DNA from: Spirosoma sp. 48-14
Lineage (GTDB): Bacteria; Bacteroidota; Bacteroidia; Cytophagales; Spirosomataceae
DNA length: 64,000 nt
Direction: 5' to 3'
Assembly (NCBI RefSeq): GCF_001898575.1
Contig: NZ_MKUD01000001.1
Coordinates: forward strand, 125,557-189,556
Part shown: one piece after another, positions 16,935-26,469 of the stretch
Layout of the letters: every line of letters begins with the position of its first letter
Position numbering within the stretch: the first letter of the stretch is position 1
Position numbers and translations under genes: made by a program
The notes under the pieces: model-generated
What the model was told of the DNA's origin: nothing
The model's database searches: none
Seen by the model: only the letters and a program-made list of their open reading frames with translations

Positions 16935-19292
16935 ATGATTGAATTCACCTCTGGTCCTTACCGGAAAATTATCCGAAATCTCTGGCGGTTTACTTTGATT
17001 GGCATAGCTATGCTAATCTTCTACGTAGTTGCGGTTAGCTACAACTTCCTGTGGCTTTTCGGAGGAATGCCAAGCTTAAAAGCCCTCGAAAACCCCAAAA
17101 GTGAGGAAGCATCCGAAGTATATACCTACGACCGTAAGCTATTAGGCAAATATTACGTCGAAAACCGGACGCCCATCGAGATTTCGCAGGTATCGCCTAA
17201 CGTAACGTCAGCGTTGCTTGCTACTGAAGATGCTCGTTTTATTAAACACTCTGGTATTGACCCGCGCTCCCTGTTCCGGGCTGTAGGTGGCTTTCTGACC
17301 TTTCGGGATGCTTCAAGTTCGGGCGGAGGTAGTACGCTGACCCAGCAAACAGCTAAAAACCTGTTCGATACTCGTCAGGAGGAGCTACGGGGCGTTCTGG
17401 GCAACATACCGATTATCGGTCTGATCATCGCCAAAACAAAGGAGTGGATTCTGGCTGTACGGCTGGAACGGAATTATACCAAACAGGAGGTCATGATGAT
17501 GTACCTCAATACGGTATCGTTTGGCAACAATACATACGGGATCAAAACAGCGGCCAAAACGTATTTTAGTAAAGAGCCCTGGAACCTAAACGTCGAAGAA
17601 GCGGCTATGCTCGTTGGCATGCTCAAAAACCCGACGCTCTACAATCCCCGAATGTTTGAAGAGCGGACTCGCGAACGTCGTAACGTCGTATTGGGGCAAA
17701 TGAAAAAATACGGTTTTCTCAATGATGAACAGCTTTTTACATATAAACGGAAGCCTCTGAAACTTGATTTCAGCGTCGAAAATCAGAATACGGGGATGGC
17801 TGCTTATTTCCGATCCGTCATAAAAGATGATTTAAAGAAATGGATACGGGAATATAACGAAGAGAATCCGGGGGCTGAACTGGATTTGTACACCAGTGGC
17901 CTGAAAATTTATACGACCATTGATTCTCGGATGCAGACCTATGCCGAAGAAGCAGTTATGGCTAATATGCGCGATCAGCAGAAGAAGTTTTATGAACACT
18001 GGCGCGGTCGAAACCCCTGGGTACAGAAAGACCAAAAAACAAAAAAATACGTTGAAATGCCCAAATTCATCGAGGGTGTAGCGCGTCGGACTATTCGTTT
18101 TAAGCAGCTTAAGGCAGCTTACGGCGATGATGAGAAAGCGATTTGGCAGGAAATGCGCAAACCCATCAAGATGAAAGTGTTTGTATACGGCGGAGGTCGG
18201 AACGAAAAAGACACGACCATGAGCCCCCTGGATTCAATTCGGTATTATAAACGACTGCTTAACACAGGTTTCATGTCGATGGACCCGCGTAATGGACATG
18301 TCAAAGCGTGGGTGGGCGGTATTAATTTTAAATACATGAAGTTCGACCACGTTCGACAGGGCCGTCGGCAACCGGGGTCAACCTTTAAGCCTTTCGTTTA
18401 TCTAACTGCCATGGACCAGGGATTCGTGACGCCCTGTAGCCACCTGACTGACCAGCCAACAACCTTTGCACATGGCGAAGATAATAACGGTGGCCCTGCC
18501 TGGACGCCTAAAAACTCAACTGGACGCTATAGCTATCAGAGTTTATCGTTACGGGAAGCGTTAGGCCAATCGATCAATACGGTCAGTGCACAGTTGATCA
18601 AGAAAACCCGGGCCGAAGAAGTCATCAAATACGCCCACGAAATGGGTATCGAAAGCAAAGACTTGCCTGAAAACCCAACGCTGTGCCTGGGGACGGGAGA
18701 TGTTTCTGTTTACGAAATGGTAGCAGCCTACTGCGCCTTTGCCAATGGCGGTATGCGCGTACGGCCCATGATTCTTACCATGATTACGGATAAGAATGGC
18801 AATGTTTTAAAAAATTTCTCGGTCGATGCCAAGCAAGTAATCAGTGCAAACCGTGCATACGAAATGCTGTATCTGATGCGGGGAGCCGTTGAAGAACCTA
18901 ATGGAACGGCACAGCGGTTGCGAACCCAGTATAAATTGCTGGAAGGAGGCAACGAAATTGCGGCCAAAACCGGAACGACATCCAATTACTCCGACGGCTG
19001 GTTTATGGGGATGACCCAACATTTGGTATCAGGCCTGTGGGTTGGTGGCGACGACCGTTCTATTCACTTCCGGGACATCTCGTTAGGCCAGGGTGGTCGG
19101 TTAGCTATGCCAGCCTGGGGCATGTATATGCAGAAAATCTATAAAGACCCTACCTTATCTCAATATCGCCCAGAACCATTCCGCAAACCAAATAACTTTA
19201 AAATCGATTGTGGAGGCTATCACATTGATTCATCGCAACGGTACATTCCGCCTAAAGTAGTACCAGAAGATGAAGATGAGATTTTGCAATGA
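16935..19292 (+). CDS. Class A penicillin-binding protein 1A (glycosyltransferase and transpeptidase)
   Basis: 785 residues. An N-terminal membrane helix (about residues 20-40) is followed by a GT51 domain with E-D-A-R-F-I-K-H-S-G and G-G-S-T-L-T-Q-Q-T-A-K-N, which polymerises lipid II. The C-terminal transpeptidase domain has S-T-F-K (Ser 482), Q-S-I-N and K-T-G-T-T-S, and cross-links the peptides. Length and order match bacterial PBP1A. It is flanked on both sides by long inverted repeats. Confidence 0.95.
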   Translation: MIEFTSGPYRKIIRNLWRFTLIGIAMLIFYVVAVSYNFLWLFGGMPSLKALENPKSEEASEVYTYDRKLLGKYYVENRTPIEISQVSPNVTSALLATEDARFIKHSGIDPRSLFRAVGGFLTFRDASSSGGGSTLTQQTAKNLFDTRQEELRGVLGNIPIIGLIIAKTKEWILAVRLERNYTKQEVMMMYLNTVSFGNNTYGIKTAAKTYFSKEPWNLNVEEAAMLVGMLKNPTLYNPRMFEERTRERRNVVLGQMKKYGFLNDEQLFTYKRKPLKLDFSVENQNTGMAAYFRSVIKDDLKKWIREYNEENPGAELDLYTSGLKIYTTIDSRMQTYAEEAVMANMRDQQKKFYEHWRGRNPWVQKDQKTKKYVEMPKFIEGVARRTIRFKQLKAAYGDDEKAIWQEMRKPIKMKVFVYGGGRNEKDTTMSPLDSIRYYKRLLNTGFMSMDPRNGHVKAWVGGINFKYMKFDHVRQGRRQPGSTFKPFVYLTAMDQGFVTPCSHLTDQPTTFAHGEDNNGGPAWTPKNSTGRYSYQSLSLREALGQSINTVSAQLIKKTRAEEVIKYAHEMGIESKDLPENPTLCLGTGDVSVYEMVAAYCAFANGGMRVRPMILTMITDKNGNVLKNFSVDAKQVISANRAYEMLYLMRGAVEEPNGTAQRLRTQYKLLEGGNEIAAKTGTTSNYSDGWFMGMTQHLVSGLWVGGDDRSIHFRDISLGQGGRLAMPAWGMYMQKIYKDPTLSQYRPEPFRKPNNFKIDCGGYHIDSSQRYIPPKVVPEDEDEILQ

Positions 19293-19303
19293 TTGATTGA
19301 GTA

Positions 19304-19397
19304 TTACACAGAGGTCCACAGAGAAAGCCCAGAGATACACAGAGAATATAGTTTAGCTCTGTGTATCTCTGGGCTTTCTCTGTGGACCTCTGTGTAA
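19304..19397. repeat. Perfect 41-bp inverted repeat
   Basis: Arms 19304-19344 and 19357-19397 are exact reverse complements, with a 12-base loop. The arm is made of the word CACAGAG repeated with variation about every 10 bases. It lies between the PBP1A and uvrC genes. A diverged relative of the same word pattern is seen at 41073-41111. Confidence 0.95.
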
Positions 19398-19473
19398 CAA
19401 TTTTGTGTACGTCAACCTTTACTGGTTCTTTTTTGTTTTAAACTACGGCCAGTTACCTTTCACAACCTTTTAT

Positions 19474-21282
19474 ATGCCAGAATTTGATTATAAACAGGAA
19501 TTAACAAAAGTACCGCACGAACCCGGTGTATATCGTTATTTCGATGCCACGGGCGAGGTTATTTATGTAGGAAAGGCTAAAGATTTAAAAAACCGCGTCA
19601 GTAGTTATTTTACGAACTCGAAAGGGCATGACCGCAAAACTTTGCGCCTGGTCAGCCAGATTCGGAAAATCGAGTTTACCATCGTTCACACCGAATTTGA
19701 CGCGTTGCTACTCGAAAATCAGCTTATCAAGCGCTATCAGCCCAAGTATAATATTCTGCTGCGTGATGATAAAACCTACCCATTCGTTTGTGTAACTAAC
19801 GAGCATTTCCCACGTGTACTCACAACCCGACAGATTGATCGAAAGCTGGGAACATATTATGGTCCCTTCGCCAATCTGAAGCCGATGTACACTGTGCTGG
19901 ATATGTTCAGCCAACTGTTTACAATCCGCACTTGCAACTATAATCTGGCTCCTGAAAATATTGCGGCTGGCAAATACAAAGTCTGCCTGGAATACCATAT
20001 CGGCAATTGCAAAGGCCCCTGCGAGGGACGCCAAAACGAGGCCGATTACGAAAAGGACATTGAACAGATTCACCACATCCTGAAAGGAAATCTGAAACCG
20101 GCCCAGGAATACTTTAAAGGTCGCATGCTGGAATCAGCCAGCGAATTAGCCTTTGAGCAGGCTCAGAAATACAAGGAGAAAATAGATGTATTACAGCGGT
20201 TCCAGAGTAAATCAACCGTTGTCAACCCAAAAATTGCTGATGCTGATGTATTTTCGATTGCTTCTGATGAGTTGTCGGCCTACATCAATTTTATGAAGGT
20301 TGTTAATGGCACTATTGTACAGACACATACCGTAGAGGTCAAGAAAAAACTCGATGAAGCTGATCCTGATTTGCTGGCTATGATGATCGTTGAATTTCGG
20401 GAGCAGTACGGAAGTCAGGCCAAGGAGATCATTACCAATATCCCGTTGGATGTTGATTTAAAAGCGGAAATCACAGTTCCCCAGATTGGCGACAAGAAAA
20501 AACTGCTGGACATGTCGTTGAAAAACGTACTGTATTTCCGACGTGAACGCCAGGAACGGGTAGCAGCCGAGGCTACAGCGAACGCCAGCAAAAAAGATCG
20601 GGTCCTGATCCGACTCAAACAGGATTTACAGTTGAAAACCATTCCAAACCGAATCGAATGTTTCGATAACTCGAATATTCAGGGAACGAACCCCGTGTCG
20701 GCCATGGTCTGTTTTATTGGTGGTAAGCCAGCCAATCGGGAGTATCGCCATTTTTCCATAAAAACTGTAGTTGGCCCGAACGATTTTGCCAGTATGTATG
20801 AGGTCGTCACACGTCGATACAGCCGTGTTCTGACTGAAGGCACCGATATGCCTGATTTAATTGTCATCGATGGTGGTAAAGGGCAATTGAGTGCCGCCTG
20901 CGATGCGCTGAAAGCGATGGATTTATATGGCAAAGTACCCATTATCGGTATTGCCAAACGGCTGGAAGAGATTTATTTTCCCGAAGACAATCTGCCACTT
21001 TACATCGACAAAAAATCTGAATCCCTTAAACTAATTCAACGCATCCGCGACGAAGCCCACCGATTTGCTATCACCTACCACCGGGATAAGCGCAGCCGGA
21101 ATAGCCTGATTAGCGAGTTAGAAAATGTAGAAGGTATTGGTAAAAAGACAGCGGCTAAACTGCTGAAGCATTTTAAAGGAGTCAAAAAAATTAGGGAAGC
21201 GAATTTTGATGAAGTTGCCGAAATTGTTGGAAAAGATCGTGCTCAAAAACTGAAAGAATATTTTGAAACAATTGAGCAATAA
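19474..21282 (+). CDS. uvrC: Excinuclease ABC subunit C
   Basis: 602 residues from the Met at 19474 (M-P-E-F-D-Y-K); the frame is open to 19405 but the extra part is not family-like. Domains in order: GIY-YIG nuclease (P-G-V-Y-R-Y-F, then I-Y-V-G-K-A-K-D-L-K-N-R-V), UvrB-binding UVR motif (about residues 210-240), RNase H-like nuclease (E-C-F-D-N-S-N-I-Q-G and V-I-D-G-G-K-G-Q-L), and C-terminal helix-hairpin-helix pair (V-E-G-I-G-K-K-T-A). UvrC makes both incisions around damaged DNA in nucleotide-excision repair. Confidence 0.96.
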   Translation: MPEFDYKQELTKVPHEPGVYRYFDATGEVIYVGKAKDLKNRVSSYFTNSKGHDRKTLRLVSQIRKIEFTIVHTEFDALLLENQLIKRYQPKYNILLRDDKTYPFVCVTNEHFPRVLTTRQIDRKLGTYYGPFANLKPMYTVLDMFSQLFTIRTCNYNLAPENIAAGKYKVCLEYHIGNCKGPCEGRQNEADYEKDIEQIHHILKGNLKPAQEYFKGRMLESASELAFEQAQKYKEKIDVLQRFQSKSTVVNPKIADADVFSIASDELSAYINFMKVVNGTIVQTHTVEVKKKLDEADPDLLAMMIVEFREQYGSQAKEIITNIPLDVDLKAEITVPQIGDKKKLLDMSLKNVLYFRRERQERVAAEATANASKKDRVLIRLKQDLQLKTIPNRIECFDNSNIQGTNPVSAMVCFIGGKPANREYRHFSIKTVVGPNDFASMYEVVTRRYSRVLTEGTDMPDLIVIDGGKGQLSAACDALKAMDLYGKVPIIGIAKRLEEIYFPEDNLPLYIDKKSESLKLIQRIRDEAHRFAITYHRDKRSRNSLISELENVEGIGKKTAAKLLKHFKGVKKIREANFDEVAEIVGKDRAQKLKEYFETIEQ

Positions 21283-21284
21283 AC

Positions 21285-21345
21285 GTAAGTCGGCAGGAAA
21301 GCCGCTCTGGATTTAAAATAGTAGGCGGTTTTCCTGCCACCTTAC
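21285..21345. terminator. Hairpin after uvrC
   Basis: A 14-bp stem (21292-21305 with 21325-21338, one G-U) extends through mismatched bases to a further 5 bp (21285-21289 with 21341-21345). It lies directly after the uvrC stop codon, upstream of a second, stronger terminator. Confidence 0.65.
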
Positions 21346-21351
21346 ACAAAC

Positions 21352-21381
21352 AAAAAAAGCGGCTGTACAGCCGCTTTTTTT
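21352..21381. terminator. Bidirectional terminator between uvrC and gldN
   Basis: A perfect 30-base palindrome with A7 on the left and T7 on the right surrounds an 8-bp GC-rich half-stem. It is a classic two-way terminator between the convergent uvrC and gldN genes. Confidence 0.9.
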
Positions 21382-21394
21382 GTTTCCGTTATGC

Positions 21395-22456
21395 TTAGTA
21401 TTCCCAGAGGCCATGTTCAGTTTCCATCAGTTCATACTCTGTTTGGTACGACTTAATCAGGCCTTCCCGATCACCATACATACCAATTAAGTCCTGATCG
21501 CCTGGGTTAGCCACTTTTGTGATACGACCATAGAATAAACGCAGGTCGAAAGCATCAGCCAGATTTTTGTGTTGGGCCTGGTTTTGTGGGTTATACCAGA
21601 TAAATTTCTTCGGATCGCTGCGGAACAGTTTATCAAGATCCTTGTACTTGAATGAAGCGATTGGCTTTTCAAAACCAGCCTCATTTTTGTCAGCGGGCAG
21701 TAGAAGCGTAATCGTTTGAATATCGTAGTACAACCGAGAGCGTTTCCGGTCAAATATCCAGTCCTCTTTTACCTCAAGAATATTAAGCTCTTTGGGGAAA
21801 TACTCATCCCCAGAGAATGCAGGAGCTTTCGCAACAGCCACGGTATCTTTTTTCGGAGCTTCAACTGGCGGAGCAACAACCTGCTTACCTTTCTTACCTT
21901 TGGCATTTTTAGCTACCGTCTTTTTCTTGGGCGCTCCCCAACCATCATCAGCAGGTTGAGCCGCGGCAGCCGCTTTTTTAGGCGAACCCCAGCCGTCGTC
22001 TGCCGTTTTTTTATCTTCTTTCTTTACAGGATTTCCCCAGCCGTCATCCTTAGCACCGTTCTTACCATCTTCAGTAAAACCAGCTGCTTTTTCTTCAGCT
22101 GAAAGACCACCACCCGTATTTGGTATCAACAAATTCTCATGAAACTTCTCAGGAGAAATCTTTGTCGTGCAGGAATCGTTCGTATAGGCATCAATTAAAC
22201 CAGCCTTTACCGCTTCCATCAAATACTTTGAAATCTCATTATTCTTTGAGAACATCGACTGATTCTGTTTCTCCTTCAGGTCGATCCGACGCCAAAGGGT
22301 CTTTTTCATCATAATGTCGTTCTCATTAATCGGCCGAATCGAATTCGGATTCGTACCATTATTTGCTTTTTCCTGAGCCAGGGCTTCTCCTCCTGCCAGG
22401 GCCAGCGCAGCTATAGCCAGCACACCGGCGTATCGTATCGTTCTTGCTTCTGTCAT
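21395..22456 (-). CDS. gldN: Gliding motility / type IX secretion protein GldN
   Basis: 353 residues with a signal peptide ending near A-L-A-Q (residue 28). The conserved core has the N-R-P-I-N-E-N-D-I-M-type opening (seen as S-I-R-P-I-N-E-N-D-I-M-M-K-K-T-L-W-R) and the C-terminal D-L-R-L-F-Y-G-R-I-T-K-V-A-N-P-G-D segment. GldN forms the periplasmic ring with GldK in the type IX secretion machine. Residues 132-210 are an unusual lysine/proline/alanine-rich insert with D-D-G-W-G-x-P repeated three times. It is the last gene of the leftward porP-gldKLMN cluster, 57 bases after gldM. Confidence 0.93.
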   Translation of the reverse strand: MTEARTIRYAGVLAIAALALAGGEALAQEKANNGTNPNSIRPINENDIMMKKTLWRRIDLKEKQNQSMFSKNNEISKYLMEAVKAGLIDAYTNDSCTTKISPEKFHENLLIPNTGGGLSAEEKAAGFTEDGKNGAKDDGWGNPVKKEDKKTADDGWGSPKKAAAAAQPADDGWGAPKKKTVAKNAKGKKGKQVVAPPVEAPKKDTVAVAKAPAFSGDEYFPKELNILEVKEDWIFDRKRSRLYYDIQTITLLLPADKNEAGFEKPIASFKYKDLDKLFRSDPKKFIWYNPQNQAQHKNLADAFDLRLFYGRITKVANPGDQDLIGMYGDREGLIKSYQTEYELMETEHGLWEY

Positions 22457-22513
22457 GGCTCTTTATTTGTTGTCAATTCAAGATGTTAACGGCTTAATGA
22501 CCAGTTTAGTACA

Positions 22514-24100
22514 TTAATAAAGCGAAACTTGCTGTAATGGATTACCCATTGGAACATCACTGATTTCACCTCGGAAATTCTGGCGTTGTACACCGTCAAT
22601 CTGAATGACGAGTCGATCACCAGGCTGAGCTTCAGCAGCCAGATCAGCAATAGATCCTCCTCCTGCACCCACCTGAGTAAATTTCACACGTCGTGTACCA
22701 CGAACCAACGATACAGTAGCACCTGTAGTCCGGAATTTAGCATCATCTGGCGAATAAGCGGCAAAACTTGGATCGGCAACCGCCTGAATCCGCACGCTAC
22801 GTGCCGATGATACAGGAACGCCCCTAGGGTCATTAGCCCGTGTGCCGCCTACGAAAATTTCCAGGGTTGGCCGAGGGACTTTATTCACTTTGAAATGTTC
22901 GGTACCCAGCAAACTACCTGAATTACTAATATTCAGTGATACATTAGCGGAGTTGGGAACAACGGTAATTTTACCCTTTTCACCCGATGAAACCACAGAA
23001 GCGCCATCAGCCGAGAAATTGGGATTCCACAAAGCGCCTAACTGGGGGCTTTGAATACTTAACTTATTGGCACAGCCCAGGTATAAAGGAGGCATGGTTC
23101 CTGTCTCAATCTGATAAGATGGCTTTGCCACAAAGTATTCTGCCGATAGCGGAACAGTCTTTAAACCAGCGGGCGTCTGATAGGCAATAGATCCTGTTAA
23201 TACCCGACGAGAAAGACCATTTTTATCGTAAGTGCCTCCTTGAGCCGTAAATTCAACAATACCTTGTCCATCCTGCATCCGAACAGGTCCTCCATTCAGG
23301 CTCATGCGAGGTTGAATACCCGACGACGACGCAGCCAGGAACATTTGCCCCTTAAACTTCGTACCGGCAACGACCACTTTTGAATCCATGCTCAACATGG
23401 CAATAATTTTATCGAACTTAACATCCTGAGCACCAACCTTACTAGCCAATACATCAAGCACCTCGCCTTCAATCCGACGGATATCAGCCTGCTTCTGGCT
23501 TAATACGGCTAGAGCCGCTGGTACAGGTGTTTGTGCAAAGTTCAATTCGGCAAAATCCTTCCGACGCTGATCTGGAGAACGATTGGCGATTGGATCATCT
23601 TTACCATCCAGAGCTAACGGCGCATATTTGGTACCTGCATATTTCGAGATATTATCGACATACGTATTCAGGTCATTTTTCAGTTTGAAGGCAGCACCAT
23701 TACGGGTAGTCCCAATCATCAGTTGAGCTACTTTCTCTTCTTCGCTCAGGTTTTTGATATTTCCCGACTCATCACGGCCACCGCCAGCATCAACGATCTG
23801 CTCTTTCAGCTTATCGAGTTCACCGATCATATCGGAAGTAAGCTTCCGAACATCCTCGGCCTGCTTCACGATTGCAAGATCAGTGGCACGGTTACCCGAC
23901 TTTTCAACAGTTCCCCGAATATTATCGACGGTCGCCTGGTTAACCTTATTAACAGCTAGGGTGGACTGCTCCAGGCTATTATTTATAAGTACAAATTTTT
24001 CCAGAATTGCCGATGTGACCTGTAAAGCCAGCATTGCGGTCAAAACCAGATACATCATCCCGATCATCTTCTGACGGGGTGTCTCTTTTGTGCCTGCCAT
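22514..24100 (-). CDS. gldM: Gliding motility / type IX secretion motor protein GldM
   Basis: 528 residues. A short cytoplasmic start (A-G-T-K-E-T-P-R-Q-K-M-I-G-M-M-Y-L-V-L-T-A-M-L-A-L-Q-V) runs into the single inner-membrane helix, as in all GldM/PorM. A helical periplasmic part follows, then beta-rich domains to the end. GldM is the shaft of the proton-driven GldLM motor and contacts GldK/GldN. It lies 135 bases downstream of gldL, with a hairpin between. Confidence 0.95.
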   Translation of the reverse strand: MAGTKETPRQKMIGMMYLVLTAMLALQVTSAILEKFVLINNSLEQSTLAVNKVNQATVDNIRGTVEKSGNRATDLAIVKQAEDVRKLTSDMIGELDKLKEQIVDAGGGRDESGNIKNLSEEEKVAQLMIGTTRNGAAFKLKNDLNTYVDNISKYAGTKYAPLALDGKDDPIANRSPDQRRKDFAELNFAQTPVPAALAVLSQKQADIRRIEGEVLDVLASKVGAQDVKFDKIIAMLSMDSKVVVAGTKFKGQMFLAASSSGIQPRMSLNGGPVRMQDGQGIVEFTAQGGTYDKNGLSRRVLTGSIAYQTPAGLKTVPLSAEYFVAKPSYQIETGTMPPLYLGCANKLSIQSPQLGALWNPNFSADGASVVSSGEKGKITVVPNSANVSLNISNSGSLLGTEHFKVNKVPRPTLEIFVGGTRANDPRGVPVSSARSVRIQAVADPSFAAYSPDDAKFRTTGATVSLVRGTRRVKFTQVGAGGGSIADLAAEAQPGDRLVIQIDGVQRQNFRGEISDVPMGNPLQQVSLY

Positions 24101-24141
24101 AAACTATGGTAGTATGAATAAAGGAAGTTGTGTAGGTATAC

Positions 24142-24227
24142 AGTTATAGAGTTGCAAAGTATTCTGAGAACCAAGGCTTTTTATAAGCAAAGCCAATACA
24201 ATTCCACAACCTTACAACTCTACAACT
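24142..24227 (-). repeat. Inverted repeat between gldL and gldM
   Basis: Arms 24142-24154 and 24215-24227 match at 12 of 13 positions; a smaller 6-bp hairpin (24175-24180 with 24189-24194) sits inside. The arm is part of a near-periodic word (TTGTAGAG/TTGTAAGG/TTGTGGAA on the minus strand). It lies in the spacer between cotranscribed gldL and gldM and might tune their relative output. Confidence 0.6.
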
Positions 24228-24235
24228 AACTAGTT

Positions 24236-25048
24236 TTAGTTGCCACGCATAGCGGTCAGCATGCTGCCATATACGTTATTCAGCGAGGCCAGATTGCCAG
24301 TAAGTTTGGCGAGTTCATTTTTGAATTGCTGTGTATCCCGGCTGGCATCACTCATGTTTTCCATAGCTGCCGTCAGACTACCGTAGAAAGCATTCATAGC
24401 TTTCAGGTGTTTGCTGGTATCCTGAAGTTCCAGTTCGTAAACAGCATTAAGTGCGCCCATATTTTTAGTTACCTTCTGAAACTGATCGCGATAATCCTTC
24501 GCATCGGTGGTAGCATCGGCCATCGAATTCATTGCTGTGATCGCTGTGCCATAGGATTTGTTCATCTCGCTGATTGAACTCGAAGCCGACTTCACATTAC
24601 GAGCGTAATCGTTGGTTGCTACTGTTGCGTCGGTCAGATCAGACAGCTTTGATACAGTATCATTCAGGTTACGGAAACCAGAACCCAGTTTCTCGAATAC
24701 ATCGGGCGTTACTTTTGCCTGGGCCAGCATTTGGTCCATATTAGCCGTCAACCCATTGGCCTGTGGCGTTGGCTTACGGGCTTCCCCTTTAAAGTCATCA
24801 GCTAGCTCAGGGTACACGCGTTCCCACGCATAATCACTTGACGCCGTTGTTGGGTTGGTAAAGCTCTGAACTGCGTAAAGAACAAAGATGACAACTTCGG
24901 TAAGAAGACCAGCTGTTAATAACCAGCCAAACTGTTCGTTGTGGGTAATTTTAGCCCATGCCCCGGCAATAACGACGGCGGCACCGGCACTATAAATGGT
25001 TGGTACTAAACGATCCCAAAAGAAATTTACTGACTTTGCTGCTGCCAT
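24236..25048 (-). CDS. gldL: Gliding motility / type IX secretion motor protein GldL
   Basis: 270 residues with two N-terminal membrane helices (about residues 16-32 and 40-62). Helix 2 carries a membrane-buried glutamate (E51 in L-L-T-E-V-V-I-F), matching the conserved glutamate known to be needed for proton-driven rotation of the GldLM motor. The cytoplasmic C-terminal region is helical, with about four repeats of an L-x-x-L-N-x-x-Y-x-x-x-L-x-A-M pattern spaced roughly 40-50 residues. Its place between gldK and gldM is canonical. Confidence 0.93.
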   Translation of the reverse strand: MAAAKSVNFFWDRLVPTIYSAGAAVVIAGAWAKITHNEQFGWLLTAGLLTEVVIFVLYAVQSFTNPTTASSDYAWERVYPELADDFKGEARKPTPQANGLTANMDQMLAQAKVTPDVFEKLGSGFRNLNDTVSKLSDLTDATVATNDYARNVKSASSSISEMNKSYGTAITAMNSMADATTDAKDYRDQFQKVTKNMGALNAVYELELQDTSKHLKAMNAFYGSLTAAMENMSDASRDTQQFKNELAKLTGNLASLNNVYGSMLTAMRGN

Positions 25049-25093
25049 GATAAGCGATTGTTGGTTGGACTAGGAAATTGACTTTGTTATGAG

Positions 25094-26221
25094 TTATACT
25101 TTTTTTGCGGCCGATTTTTTGCTGCTCTTGCTTTTGCTACTCCCCCCAACCCTACTACCACGAGCTGATGCTGTCCGTCCTTCCAGGTTGTCCATGATAC
25201 AACGGAATCCAATGTAAGAACGCTTTTGATCTTCGTATTCGTAATACCGTGTACCCGTTTCCAGATAATAGGCGATGTCTTTCCAGGAACCACCCCGAAC
25301 AACTTTACGAGGCTCATCGGCATTCTGGTTATCGGGGTTCATATCCCAAACAATAGCATTCGTATTTTCGGCGTAGGCATCCCGGCACCATTCGGCTACG
25401 TTACCAGCCATATTGTATAGGCCGTAATCGTTCGGGCTGTAGGCGGTTGCTGGAGCCGTATATGGATAGCCATCTGCATCAAAATTACCACGCTGGGGTT
25501 TAAAGTTTGCCAGATAGCAGCCTTTTCCGTTGGCTACATATGGGTTCCCCCAAGGATATTTAGCTCCATTTTTACCACCCCGAGCAGCCCATTCCCACTC
25601 AGCTTCTGACGGAAGACGGAAACCAAATGATTTGTACCCACCTTCTTTCGTGCGGAAATCATCCAGCGTATTCGTACGCCATTTACAGAAGTGGTTAGCC
25701 GCAATCCAGCTTACACCTACTACCGGATATGTATCGAATGCTGGGTGAGCATAGTAGTGCTCCAGCATGGGGTCACCATTGTGATAGGTGAAGTCATTTT
25801 TCCAGACAGTCGTATCTGGATAAAACTTCGACATGATTTCTTCTTCGCCCAGCGTCGAAACCGAATCAGCCAACAATGCATTAATGTACTGGCGGTATTC
25901 GTGGTTCGAAATTTCAGCATCGTCCATATAGAACGAACTGATTGTTACCTGACGGTTCATGTTGATCTGGGTAGCCGCCACATCTTCATCGGCCTGCCCC
26001 ATGATAAACGAACCAGAAGGAATGAGCACCATACCATAGGGGGTTGGCTGCTTCCAGCCTTTACGACCTGTGGCCGTAATTTCCCCGTTGGTAACGCCAA
26101 CTTCTCCTCCTTTGCCACCTTTGCTAAATTTTGATTTCAGGAAGCCACAACCTTGCATTAGCAGTACGACTGCTGCGACCATCACCATCCGGGTTGCGTT
26201 GACTGTATTATACTTCATCAT
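25094..26221 (-). CDS. gldK: Gliding motility / type IX secretion lipoprotein GldK
   Basis: 375 residues with a lipoprotein signal (V-V-L-L-M-Q-G-C, Cys about residue 25). The rest is a formylglycine-generating-enzyme-like (FGE-sulfatase) domain, with S-F-I-M-G near its start and R-L-P-S-E-A-E-W-E-W-A-A-R-G, N-V-A-E-W-C and V-V-R-G-G-S-W motifs. GldK/PorK builds the outer-membrane-associated ring with GldN. A lysine/serine-rich tail ends the protein. First of the gldKLMN run, 248 bases after porP. Confidence 0.94.
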   Translation of the reverse strand: MMKYNTVNATRMVMVAAVVLLMQGCGFLKSKFSKGGKGGEVGVTNGEITATGRKGWKQPTPYGMVLIPSGSFIMGQADEDVAATQINMNRQVTISSFYMDDAEISNHEYRQYINALLADSVSTLGEEEIMSKFYPDTTVWKNDFTYHNGDPMLEHYYAHPAFDTYPVVGVSWIAANHFCKWRTNTLDDFRTKEGGYKSFGFRLPSEAEWEWAARGGKNGAKYPWGNPYVANGKGCYLANFKPQRGNFDADGYPYTAPATAYSPNDYGLYNMAGNVAEWCRDAYAENTNAIVWDMNPDNQNADEPRKVVRGGSWKDIAYYLETGTRYYEYEDQKRSYIGFRCIMDNLEGRTASARGSRVGGSSKSKSSKKSAAKKV

Positions 26222-26469
26222 CGTAGAACTTTGCTTCTTCTTGTGCGAGACCAGACTAAAAACGAAAATCTGTTTGGTTATTGTATGTAAAACCAGGACC
26301 TGAATAATTTTCTAACTCTATCCCGACTCAATGGGTCTTGTGATTTAGTCGAATTAGTACTGTATGAATCAGTCCATTCCCTCAAAAATAAGTGGCTATT
26401 TGCAAACTGCCTAACAAGAATACTGCCAAAATAGTCTGCAAACCTAAATTTTAGCCATTTTCTGTCTCT

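Noticed and set aside
26222-26469. Promoter boxes upstream of gldK
   Set aside because: Several CAAANNTA words are present on the plus strand, but none has a partner CAAA at the right spacing.
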